This document shows, in pieces, positions 1 to 7,795 of a stretch of DNA of 64,000 bases. Position 1 is the first letter of the stretch. Every line of letters starts with the position of its first letter. Position numbers and translations under genes: made by a program. This DNA is from Nocardioides sp. Soil797 (GTDB taxonomy: Bacteria > Actinomycetota > Actinomycetes > Propionibacteriales > Nocardioidaceae). The stretch covers positions 311,462 through 375,461 of the forward strand of contig LMSR01000011.1 in the NCBI GenBank assembly GCA_001429555.1. The letters are read 5' to 3'. The notes beneath the pieces are model-generated. The model worked only from the letters and a program-made list of their open reading frames with translations, had not been told where the DNA came from and searched no databases.

Positions 1-375
1 CGTCGGCACGAGGCGTACGTCGTCGTCCTCGACGGGCAGCAGGTCGCCGGCTGACATGTCGCCCGGCTGGATCCGGTCCTTGTAGGGCACCCAGTCGGGA
101 GCGGTGATCGACTCCGCGCCGGGAATCAGCACGATCTCGTCGATCGTGGCGACCTTCTGGCGCGACGCGCGGGTGACGGTCACCGACCAGCGCCAGCCCC
201 GGTAGCCGGAGAGTCGGCAGTCGAAGTAGTGGCTGACCACGCGCTCGCCCTCGACGTCGTGACCGAGGTGGTCACCGATGGCCGCGGCGTCGACGTCGGC
301 GGCCAACGCGGCACGAGCCGCGTCAACGGCGTCGACGAGCACGCTGTCGGTCTTGGTTCGAGAAGTCACAGTCAC
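1..375 (-). CDS. DUF3027 family protein (C-terminus outside window)
   Basis: Translation of the minus strand from a GTG at 375 gives an uninterrupted reading frame to the window edge (125 codons). It contains a central stretch with WRWSVTVTR and later APDWVPYKDRIQPGDM, which is typical of the actinobacterial DUF3027 family. The function of that family is unknown. A second GTG at 369 is a possible alternative start. The gene is divergent from the MFS permease at 487, so 376-486 should hold both promoters. The neighbourhood (DUF3027, MFS, cold-shock protein, XPB pair) resembles a conserved actinobacterial gene order; that statement is from memory of related genomes, not computed. Confidence 0.75.
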   Translation of the reverse strand, partial: MTVTSRTKTDSVLVDAVDAARAALAADVDAAAIGDHLGHDVEGERVVSHYFDCRLSGYRGWRWSVTVTRASRQKVATIDEIVLIPGAESITAPDWVPYKDRIQPGDMSAGDLLPVEDDDVRLVPT

Positions 376-486
376 GTGCGTGATTGTGTCCCATCAGGCC
401 ACGTATTGTCTTGCCGGGTGGTGTCTGCGAGACAACAGGAGGGGATCGGCGCGCATGACCGGGTCACGAACGGGCAGGATGTCGGC

Positions 487-2031
487 ATGAGCACGCGGCC
501 ACCTCACGACTCCCCCCACGGCGACGGACGTGGCTCCGAGTCGGGCACCCGGGGCAGCGACGGATGGAACGACGACCCGACTGTCCGCCAGGACCCCTAT
601 GGTGACGATCCCTACGGCAGCGACACACCACACCGCAGTGCCGGCGAGAACGCGGTCCGGGTCGCCAAGGCCACCGGCGTTGCGGCGCGGGCGATGGCCC
701 GGGGCACCGCCAAGGCCAGCAAGGGCACCTTCCGGGTCGCCCGCCGGGCCTCCCACGCCCAGGGAGCGGGCGACTCCGGCCTCTTCCGGCTGATCGAGCT
801 GCACGCCTTCAACGCGGCCGGTGACACCGCCGTGGCAATCTCCTTGGCCGGCACCTTGTTCTTCCAGGTGCCTACGGGCGAGGCGCGAGGCCAGGTGGCT
901 CTCTTCCTGGCCATGACGATGCTCCCCTTCGCCATCGTGGCGCCGCTCATCGGGCCGTTCCTCGACCGCTTCAGCCACGGCCGACGCTGGGCCATCGGCA
1001 GCACGATGGCGATTCGAGCCTTCCTCTGTTGGGTGCTGGCCGCGGCCGTGGTCAGCGACTCCACCTGGCTCTTCCCGGCCGCCTTGGGAGTGCTGGTCTC
1101 ATCGAAGGCCTACGGCATCACCAAGGCCGCGGCCGCGCCACGGCTGGTGCCCGAGGGCGTCACGCTGGTCAAGGCCAACGCCCGCATCGGCCTGGCCGGG
1201 GTCGTCGGCGCCGGGGTGTCAGCGCCCCTGGCCGGACTGGCCGCCACGTTCGGCCCCGAGTGGGCACTGCGCTATGGCTTCCTGGTCTTCGTCGGAGCCA
1301 CCATCCTGGCCATCCTGCTGCCGCGCAAGGTCGATTCCTCGGCCGGCGAGGTTCGCCTCGAGCTGATGCCGGGCCCGTCGGCCGCGGCCAACCCACAACG
1401 TCCCAGCATCCGCATCCCCACGCCGGTGGCGTTCGCGCTGCGGGCCAACTGCGGGCCGCGGTTCCTCTCCGGGTTCCTGACCATGTTCATGGCGTTCCTG
1501 CTCAGGGAGAACCCCATCGACGGATGGGAGGACAAGCCCGAGCTGCTCCTCGGCGTGGTGATCGGTGCCGCGGGTGTCGGCAACACCTTGGGCATCTTCC
1601 TCGGTTCGGTCCTGAAGAAGGTGAACCCGGCCGTGACGGTGGTGATCGCCCTGCTCGCGGATGCCGCCATGGCACTGGTCGCCGCGCTCTTCTACGGACT
1701 GATCCCACTGGCTGCCCTCGGGCTCACAGCGGGCCTGGCCCAGTCGTTGTCGAAGCTCTCCCTCGACTCGACCATCCAGAAGCACGTGCACGACCGGGTG
1801 CAGACCTCCGCCTTCGCCCGCTCCGACACCACGCTCCAGCTGGCTTGGGTGATCGGTGGGTTCGTGGGCATTGCGATGCCGTTGATCCCCCAGCTCGGCC
1901 TCGGCGTCGGCTTCGGCGTGCTCGCTGCCTGGGCGATCTTCGTGCTCATCGTGCGCGGCGGCGCCGTACGACGTCCCCCGCGGCCGCCGCACCCACCGGA
2001 GCCGCAGACCGTCCACGGCGACGCCTACTGA
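487..2031 (+). CDS. MFS-type membrane transporter
   Basis: 514-residue protein. The ATG at 487 was chosen because a GGCAGGA ribosome site lies 8 nt upstream and because the sequence before it is not protein-like, although the frame stays open back to 229. Residues 1-95 are polar and rich in Asp, Arg and Gly, probably a cytoplasmic tail. About 10-12 hydrophobic segments follow, with a basic loop (FLDRFSHGRRWAIG) like the conserved loop 2-3 motif of major facilitator proteins. The substrate cannot be told from the sequence. It ends with a short Pro/Arg-rich tail and converges on the cold-shock gene, with a hairpin between them. Confidence 0.8.
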   Translation: MSTRPPHDSPHGDGRGSESGTRGSDGWNDDPTVRQDPYGDDPYGSDTPHRSAGENAVRVAKATGVAARAMARGTAKASKGTFRVARRASHAQGAGDSGLFRLIELHAFNAAGDTAVAISLAGTLFFQVPTGEARGQVALFLAMTMLPFAIVAPLIGPFLDRFSHGRRWAIGSTMAIRAFLCWVLAAAVVSDSTWLFPAALGVLVSSKAYGITKAAAAPRLVPEGVTLVKANARIGLAGVVGAGVSAPLAGLAATFGPEWALRYGFLVFVGATILAILLPRKVDSSAGEVRLELMPGPSAAANPQRPSIRIPTPVAFALRANCGPRFLSGFLTMFMAFLLRENPIDGWEDKPELLLGVVIGAAGVGNTLGIFLGSVLKKVNPAVTVVIALLADAAMALVAALFYGLIPLAALGLTAGLAQSLSKLSLDSTIQKHVHDRVQTSAFARSDTTLQLAWVIGGFVGIAMPLIPQLGLGVGFGVLAAWAIFVLIVRGGAVRRPPRPPHPPEPQTVHGDAY

Positions 2032-2084
2032 GGCACTCACCGTCGGCCGCATCGCACGGGCGCGCGGCGAAATCGGTTCTCCGC

Positions 2085-2119
2085 GGAACATCTCAGTCAC
2101 CTGGTGACTGGGATGTTCC
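2085..2119. terminator. Bidirectional hairpin, CAGTCAC-core family copy 1
   Basis: Two 17-nt arms (2085-2101 and 2103-2119) pair with one mismatch around a single central base. It lies between two convergent genes, so a bidirectional terminator role is likely. The inner core CAGTCACC/GGTGACTG recurs in hairpins at 22516 and 62887, while the outer arms differ. Confidence 0.7.
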
Positions 2120-2179
2120 ACAGTCCTTCGATCGTCCTCGCGCGCTGCCCCGGGACGACCGGTGCGTCGGGGGTCGCGG

Positions 2180-2575
2180 TCAGAGCTCGAGCTCGGAGGC
2201 CAGGGCGCGCAACAACTTGGCAGTCGGGCGCGCGGTCTTCGCGTCGGGGTGGTGACCCCGGCGATATCCCTCGCCCACGTCGTCGAGCAGCCGGATGAGG
2301 TCCTCGACGATCGAGACCATCTCCTCGGGCTTCTTGCGCTGTGCCTTCGACTTGTTACGCGTCACCGACACCGGGGCGTCGATCACCCTCACCTGCAGTG
2401 CCTGGTCGCCCTTGCGGCCCTGGGCGATGCCGAACTCGACCTTCGTGCCGGCCTTCAGGACGCTGACACCTTCGGGGAGAGCCTCGGCGCGCACGTAGAC
2501 ATCGGGCCCGTCCTCCTGGGAAAGGAAGCCGAAGCCCTTCTCACCGTCGTACCACTTCACCTTGCCAGTGGGCAC
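2180..2575 (-). CDS. Cold-shock domain protein with C-terminal extension
   Basis: 131 residues from a GTG at 2575, preceded by AGGAAGGGG. Residues 1-65 form a cold-shock (OB-fold) domain: GKVKWYDGEKGFGFLSQEDG carries the RNP1 nucleic-acid-binding motif and DVYVRAEAL the region of RNP2. Ordinary Csp proteins are about 67 residues; here a further 65 residues follow, with a basic stretch (NKSKAQRKKPEE) and a helical tail. This resembles the longer actinobacterial CspB-type proteins. It probably binds single-stranded RNA or DNA. The upstream in-frame extension to 2653 was rejected because it lacks a ribosome site. Confidence 0.88.
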   Translation of the reverse strand: MPTGKVKWYDGEKGFGFLSQEDGPDVYVRAEALPEGVSVLKAGTKVEFGIAQGRKGDQALQVRVIDAPVSVTRNKSKAQRKKPEEMVSIVEDLIRLLDDVGEGYRRGHHPDAKTARPTAKLLRALASELEL

Positions 2576-2706
2576 TGGATGCCCCTTCCTGAATAAGAGT
2601 CTGATGCTGCGGCCGATCGGCCTGCACCGGGCTCCCTCGAGCCGCGACAGCAAAGCCTAGTGCGACTCGACCAGCCAGCGTGAATGGTGCAGGTTGATCG
2701 AGCCCA

Positions 2707-3369
2707 TCAGGCCATGCCGGTGGCTTCGCAGGCTCGAGTGTTCGTCGGGACGCCCGGGTGGCCGGACTGGTGCGTCTCCAGCCACTCCGGGAACTGGGTG
2801 AGGTCATCGAGGACGACGTGGGTTCCGGCTGCCTCGAGCTCGTCGCGACCGCATCCTCCGGTGAGCACTGAGACGCTGGTGACGCCGGCGGCCAGAGCTC
2901 CCTCGACGTCGTGGACGTGGTCACCGACATAGATCGTGGCGCCCGTCTCACGCAGGATCGCCGCCTTGCCGACGCCCCACACCATTCCCTCCAGATGGTC
3001 GATCTGCAGGCCGAGGTGGTCCACGTGCAGCTGGGCGTTGGGAGTGAACTTCCCCGTGACCACGATGCTGCGCCCGCCCATTCGCCGTACGGCGGCAAGC
3101 GACTCGTGAGCGCCCGGGAAGACGGGGATGGGGCTGATCGCCGTGCTCGGATAGAGCTCGCGGAACCGATCGCCGACGGCAGGGATCCGCTCGGCGGGGA
3201 CGTGTCCCTCGAGCATCATCGCCAGCGGCGGACCGAGCTTCGAGGTCATCTGCTCGACCGGGAAGTCGACGCCGAGCTCGTCGCCCAGCGCGACCAAGGT
3301 CGCCGAGAAGCCGGGGACCGTGTCGATCAGGGTCATGTCCAGGTCAAAACCGACGACGAGCGGCTGCAT
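2707..3369 (-). CDS. HAD-superfamily phosphatase
   Basis: 220 residues from the ATG at 3369. The N-terminal FDLDMTLIDT is HAD motif I (nucleophile and acid/base Asp), VVTGKF fits motif II (Thr) with a nearby Lys, and YVGDHVHDVEGA is motif IV with metal-binding Asp residues. Residues about 20-90 are helical and would be a C1-type cap as in phosphoglycolate phosphatases. The exact substrate is unknown. The start is supported by a TAGGCT box 7 nt before the ATG, the pattern of a leaderless actinobacterial transcript. Confidence 0.85.
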   Translation of the reverse strand: MQPLVVGFDLDMTLIDTVPGFSATLVALGDELGVDFPVEQMTSKLGPPLAMMLEGHVPAERIPAVGDRFRELYPSTAISPIPVFPGAHESLAAVRRMGGRSIVVTGKFTPNAQLHVDHLGLQIDHLEGMVWGVGKAAILRETGATIYVGDHVHDVEGALAAGVTSVSVLTGGCGRDELEAAGTHVVLDDLTQFPEWLETHQSGHPGVPTNTRACEATGMA

Positions 3370-3376
3370 GTGTGAC

Positions 3377-3382
3377 AGCCTA
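3377..3382 (-). promoter_or_regulatory. -10 box of a leaderless promoter (HAD gene)
   Basis: TAGGCT on the minus strand, followed by 7 nt and the ATG at 3369. Transcription would begin at or next to the start codon. There is no Shine-Dalgarno sequence. Confidence 0.55.
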
Positions 3383-3514
3383 GACAACGGCCACTCATCA
3401 CCCCGACCGACGCGGACAACCTGCGGCGGTCGGAGCCTGTGGAGAAAGAATTGAATCCGGTCGGGTTCGCTGCCACCATGGTGGTTTCGGCAACCCGTGC
3501 GACTAGTGGGACTC

Positions 3515-5686
3515 ATGATGCGACGCGTGCTTGTGGGGTGCGCCCTTGGTGGCGTGACGCTTCTTGCTGCGCTCACACCACTGGCAACTGCTCCCGCGGC
3601 CCGGGCCGACGAATCTGCCGACCTCTATCTCGTCACCCTGTCGGGGCCCGGCACTGCGGGCTACCGCGGTGACCTGAGCGATTCCGACTATCGCACGGCG
3701 TTGGTCGCCGAACAGGACGCCACGCTGGCACAACTCGGAGTCGACGACCCGACCTACCGCTGGACCACCGCACTCAACGGTGTCGCTGTCGAGCTCACCC
3801 CTGAGCAGGCATCCGACGCGGGCAACCTGTCCGGCGTGGTGCGAGTCGAGCACAACTCCCGGCGCCGAGTCGCCGGGATCTCCGCCGCGACGGCGGGCGG
3901 TGCCACCCCCGCCGCCCGCAGTGCAGCCCCGTCCGCAAGCGCCGTCGCAGGCGGGGGTGTCTCCGGGGGTCGCGGCACCGTGATCGGCGTGATCGACACC
4001 GGTGTCTCCCCCGGCACCCCGGCCCTCGGCGTCTCCACCACGCTGGGCCGACTGCCCTCGTCGTTCTCCGGCAGCTGCGAGCCAGCGGAGGGCTGGCCCG
4101 ACGACACCTGCAACGACAAGATCGTGGCGGCAAACTGGTTCGTCGAGGGCTTCGGTGCCGACAACCTGCGCTCCGGGGCCACACTCTCGCCGCGCGACGA
4201 CGTTGGTCACGGCACCCAGGTGGCCTCGGTGGCCGCCGGCAACCGCCACGTCACCGCCCTTGCCTCGGGAGATCGCCTCGGCACCTTCTCCGGTGCCGCA
4301 CCCGACGCCCGGTTGGCGATCTACAAGGCCTGCTGGTCGGCGCCCGATCCGGAGGACGACGGCTGCTCGACCGCAGACCTCGTCAGTGCCGTGGACGCGG
4401 CGGTGTCCGACGGAGTCGACGTGCTCAACCTCTCGGTGGCCTCCGCCCCCGGCCAGGACACCTTGGACCTGGCCCTGCTCGGCGCGGCCGAACGCGACAC
4501 CTTCGTGACCGCGGCGGCCGGCAACTCGAGTTCCCGGACCGGCTACCAGGAGCCCTGGGTGACCACGGTCGCAGCCAGCTCCGGTCCGGACCGCACCGGC
4601 GCCCTTCGTCTGCCCGGGCGTGCGGCGATCCCCGGCATCCTCACCGCCCACGCGTTGCCGGCATCGGCGCGCATCGTGCTGGCCGGCGACATTCCGGCGC
4701 CCGGGCACCGCCGGTCCGAAGCGCGGCTGTGCGCGCCCGGCTCCCTCGACGCGGCACGCGCCGCCGGCACGATCGTGGTCTGCGCCCGCGGCAGCGTGGC
4801 TCGCGTCGACAAGTCCGCCGCGGTCGACCTGGCCGACGGGGTCGGCATGGTCCTGGTCAACGCTGTCGGCGAGAGTCTGAGCACCGACTTCCATTCGGTT
4901 CCGACACTCCACGTCAAGGCCGCCGACGGAAAGCGCCTGCACCGTGCCGTGCATTCCTCCCCTCGCGTGACAGGTCGCTTCGTGCACACACCGGGGGCAG
5001 CGGGTCCGACGGCGATGATGCCGTGGTCGGGCAGCGGCTCGGCCGATGCCCTGGTGGTCAAGCCCGACCTCACCGCGCCCGGGTTCGGGCTGCTCGCCGC
5101 CTCCACGCCCGCTTCCGACGGCAGCCGGTGGACCCTCCTCAGCGGCACGTCCGGGGCAGCCGCGCGTGTCAGTGGCCTGGCGGCGCGCATCCGCTCCGCG
5201 CACCCGAGGTGGAGTGCCAGCCGAGTGCGCTCGGCGCTCATGACCGGCTCCCGCTCTGCGGCCGGCCAACCGAGCTCCCTGCGACAGGGCGCGGGCATCG
5301 TGAAGCCGCTGAAGGGCGCTGCCCCCGGGCTGGCCTACGACCTCTCGCCCACGGCGTACCGTCGGGCCCTCGAGCAGGGCAGCGACTACTCCCGCCTCAA
5401 CCTGCCCTCCGTGCAGCGCCGGGTTCCGGCTCGAGGCACGGTCATCACCCGGCGCGTGACCAACGTCGGCCACCGCGCAATGTACTTCTCGTCGAGCGCC
5501 TCCGGCTTCGATCACCACCAGGTCACAGTGCGCCCGGCCGCGATCAAGATCGCTCCCGGCGAGACCCGCAGCTTCCGGATCCGGGTCACCCGCGCCGGTG
5601 TCAACGCCTCTCCCGACAGCGGTTGGGTCACCTGGCGGGGCGCCAACGGCACCCGCGTCCGCATCCCCGTCGTGCTCACCCGCTGA
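3515..5686 (+). CDS. Secreted subtilisin-like serine protease (S8 family)
   Basis: 723 residues from the ATG at 3515 (a second ATG follows at 3518). A signal peptide (basic MMRR, hydrophobic core, cleavage near ARA-DES) and an inhibitor-like propeptide precede the S8 domain. The catalytic triad is Asp161 (VIDTGV), His232 (GHGTQVA) and Ser546 (SGTSGAAARVSG); the oxyanion Asn is in AAAGNSS. A PA-like insert sits between Asn and Ser, and an immunoglobulin-like fibronectin-III domain ends the protein, as in plant-type subtilases. Oddity: the usual SGTSMAxPHVSG motif has Gly in place of Met and Ala in place of Pro. Expected to act outside the cell; substrate unknown. Confidence 0.88.
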   Translation: MMRRVLVGCALGGVTLLAALTPLATAPAARADESADLYLVTLSGPGTAGYRGDLSDSDYRTALVAEQDATLAQLGVDDPTYRWTTALNGVAVELTPEQASDAGNLSGVVRVEHNSRRRVAGISAATAGGATPAARSAAPSASAVAGGGVSGGRGTVIGVIDTGVSPGTPALGVSTTLGRLPSSFSGSCEPAEGWPDDTCNDKIVAANWFVEGFGADNLRSGATLSPRDDVGHGTQVASVAAGNRHVTALASGDRLGTFSGAAPDARLAIYKACWSAPDPEDDGCSTADLVSAVDAAVSDGVDVLNLSVASAPGQDTLDLALLGAAERDTFVTAAAGNSSSRTGYQEPWVTTVAASSGPDRTGALRLPGRAAIPGILTAHALPASARIVLAGDIPAPGHRRSEARLCAPGSLDAARAAGTIVVCARGSVARVDKSAAVDLADGVGMVLVNAVGESLSTDFHSVPTLHVKAADGKRLHRAVHSSPRVTGRFVHTPGAAGPTAMMPWSGSGSADALVVKPDLTAPGFGLLAASTPASDGSRWTLLSGTSGAAARVSGLAARIRSAHPRWSASRVRSALMTGSRSAAGQPSSLRQGAGIVKPLKGAAPGLAYDLSPTAYRRALEQGSDYSRLNLPSVQRRVPARGTVITRRVTNVGHRAMYFSSSASGFDHHQVTVRPAAIKIAPGETRSFRIRVTRAGVNASPDSGWVTWRGANGTRVRIPVVLTR

Positions 5687-5690
5687 TCAG

Positions 5691-5710
5691 GCCTCCGACC
5701 GGAGGTCTTT
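5691..5710 (+). terminator. Intrinsic terminator of the subtilase gene
   Basis: A CCTCC/GGAGG stem with a 4-nt loop is followed by TCTTTC, 5 nt after the stop codon. Confidence 0.6.
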
Positions 5711-5737
5711 CACTGGTGTGCCGGCCACGTTGATGGC

Positions 5738-5793
5738 GTTACCGAAGCGTATGCAGGTTCTGGGCGAGGAATACCTGCATACGCTTCGGTAAC
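5738..5793. repeat. Perfect 21-bp inverted repeat, GTTACCGAA family copy 1
   Basis: Arms 5738-5758 and 5773-5793 are perfectly complementary with a 14-nt loop. The inner sequence GTTACCGAAGCGTATGCAGG recurs with one change at 47269-47288, again as a perfect hairpin between convergent genes. It probably terminates transcription in both directions and belongs to a dispersed repeat family. Confidence 0.8.
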
Positions 5794-5818
5794 GGCACGC
5801 CATGAAAGGGACCGGCGC

Positions 5819-6661
5819 TCAGGCGTCGCGGGTCCTGAAGCTGAACAGCGAGCCGGCCATCGCGAGGGCGGTGATCCCGCCGAAGATGATGAACCCGCCC
5901 AAGGCGCTCAGTGGCGTGTCGAAGACCCCGTCGACCGACTCGTAGCCGTTGATCAGCGAGAAGTCCTGGATGATCCGGCTGCCGGCGTTGAACGGCATGA
6001 AGCGGGCCGCGTCATTGATGCCCTGGTTGAACTGGCCGAAGATCAGGAAGAACAGGCGCAGCAGGTTCTCGACACCCAACGGCCAGAGGTAGAGCAGCAC
6101 CAACGCGAAGGTCTGGTGCCGAATCAGCTCGGTCGCCGCCATCACCAACCAGGTCACCAGCACGGAGAACACGACCCGCTGCAGGATCGAGAGGAACAGC
6201 TCGCCCCAGTCGTAGTCGAAGTCGAGGGATCCGAACCAGAGCAACGTGCACAGCAACGAGACCAGGCAGCTGACCAGCACCACGACCGCGACCCAGACGC
6301 CGATCGTGACGAACTTCGCGGTCCACACCGCCGTTCGGTTGGGGACCGCAGTGAGGGTTGCCCGGATCATCCCGTGGCGGTACTCGTGTCCCCACGACAG
6401 GACGCCCAGGATGGCGATCGCGAACGCGACCAGGTAGTAGAACGGGTCGACATTGGAGAACTGGGTCATCCCCGCCTCGAGGAAGAACCTCGAGTCGTCC
6501 TTGGACACGTCGCCCTTGAGCTCGCCGGGCAGGTTGAGCCGCATGAACATGCAGACCAGGAACGTGAAGCCGACGCTCACCCCGATGGAGCTGCCCGTGA
6601 TCCACCACGTTGAGGCCAGCGTGGTCAGTCGCTGCCATTCGTACTTGAACGCCGCGATCAT
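5819..6661 (-). CDS. ABC-2 type transporter permease
   Basis: 280 residues with about six hydrophobic segments, starting with MIAAFKYEWQRL, a common start of ABC-2 permeases. It overlaps the upstream ATPase gene by 4 bp (ATGA), so the two are translationally coupled and form one exporter. The substrate is not evident; neighbours are signalling proteins with FHA domains, so a cell-envelope role is possible but only inferred. The gene ends against the hairpin at 5738-5793. Confidence 0.85.
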   Translation of the reverse strand: MIAAFKYEWQRLTTLASTWWITGSSIGVSVGFTFLVCMFMRLNLPGELKGDVSKDDSRFFLEAGMTQFSNVDPFYYLVAFAIAILGVLSWGHEYRHGMIRATLTAVPNRTAVWTAKFVTIGVWVAVVVLVSCLVSLLCTLLWFGSLDFDYDWGELFLSILQRVVFSVLVTWLVMAATELIRHQTFALVLLYLWPLGVENLLRLFFLIFGQFNQGINDAARFMPFNAGSRIIQDFSLINGYESVDGVFDTPLSALGGFIIFGGITALAMAGSLFSFRTRDA

Positions 6662-7779
6662 GCCCGGCCTCCTTGGTTGTCGTCGGGGTGCTGCGGCGAC
6701 TGCTGAGAACCCGGCTCGGGGCTGCCCCAGGGGGCACCCTCCTGGCCGGGCTGGTACGGGCCGGGCTGCTGGCCGGCGTACGGCGGCTGGCCCTGCGCCT
6801 GCCCGGGTTGCTGCTGGCCGGCGTACGGCGGTGGGACCTGCGCCTGCCCGGCGTATGGCATCGGAGCGTGGGCCTGGAACTCCTCGGACCCACCGGTGAG
6901 CTCGAGGAACGCGTCTTCGAGCGAGGCCTGGATCGTCGAGAGCTCGTGCAGTCGGATCTGGCTGTCGAAGGCCATGTCACCGATGTCGTCGGCGGTGAGG
7001 CCGACGACGGCGAGCTCGCTGGGTCCGACCGCCCTGACCGATCCCTGGCCGGCCAGGCGCTGTCCGATCATCGAGGCGAGCTTGGTGGCTTCGGGGCTGC
7101 GGACCTTCACGTGGTTGGCACTGCTCTGCCTGGTGAAGTCCTCGACCGGGCCGTTGGCAATCATCCGACCCCGGCCGATCACGACCAGCTCGTCGGCCAT
7201 CAGCGCCATCTCGCTGAGCAGGTGGCTGGATACGAAGACCGTGCGTCCCTCGGATGCCTGGGCCTTGAGCAGGTCACGCATCCACCGGATGCCTTGCGGG
7301 TCGAGGCCGTTGGCCGGCTCGTCGAGGATCAGGGTGTGGGGGTTGCCGAGCAGCGCTGCGGCCAGGCCGAGCCGCTGTCCCATGCCCAGCGAGAAGGTGC
7401 CGGGCTCCTTGCCGGCAACGTCGGAGAGTCCGACGATGCCCAGCACCTCGTCGACGCGGTGGTCGGGGATGCCGTTGGGCGCGGCGATCATCCTCAGGTG
7501 GTTGCGCGCGGAGCGCGTCGGGTGGAACGGCTTGGCTTCGAGCAACGCGCCGACGTGTTGCATCGGCACGTCGTACGCCGAGAACGGCTGCCCGTCGAAC
7601 GTGCACGTGCCCACCCCGGAGTCCAGCCCGAGCATCAGGCGCATGGTGGTCGACTTGCCGGATCCATTGGGTCCGAGGAAGCCAGTGACCGTCCCCGGAC
7701 GAACGTCGAAGGACAGGTTGGACACGGCATTCTTGCCCTTGTAGGCCTTGCCGAGTCCGCGGGCCTGGATCACCGCCAT
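6658..7779 (-). CDS. ABC transporter ATP-binding protein with Pro/Gln tail
   Basis: 373 residues. The ATG at 7779 is preferred over a TTG at 7785 because AAGGAG lies 8 nt before it. Walker A is GPNGSGKS, the signature region is FSLGMGQRLGLA, and Walker B is TLILDEPANGLDP. Residues 1-300 are a normal ABC-2 exporter ATPase. The last 70 residues are an unusual Pro/Gln/Gly-rich tail with repeated PYAGQ units, probably disordered. It energises the permease at 5819-6661. The downstream overlap and the 16-nt gap to the RDD-FHA gene suggest one operon from 12117 to 5819. Confidence 0.88.
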   Translation of the reverse strand: MAVIQARGLGKAYKGKNAVSNLSFDVRPGTVTGFLGPNGSGKSTTMRLMLGLDSGVGTCTFDGQPFSAYDVPMQHVGALLEAKPFHPTRSARNHLRMIAAPNGIPDHRVDEVLGIVGLSDVAGKEPGTFSLGMGQRLGLAAALLGNPHTLILDEPANGLDPQGIRWMRDLLKAQASEGRTVFVSSHLLSEMALMADELVVIGRGRMIANGPVEDFTRQSSANHVKVRSPEATKLASMIGQRLAGQGSVRAVGPSELAVVGLTADDIGDMAFDSQIRLHELSTIQASLEDAFLELTGGSEEFQAHAPMPYAGQAQVPPPYAGQQQPGQAQGQPPYAGQQPGPYQPGQEGAPWGSPEPGSQQSPQHPDDNQGGRA

Positions 7780-7795
7780 GGACAACTCTCCTTCA

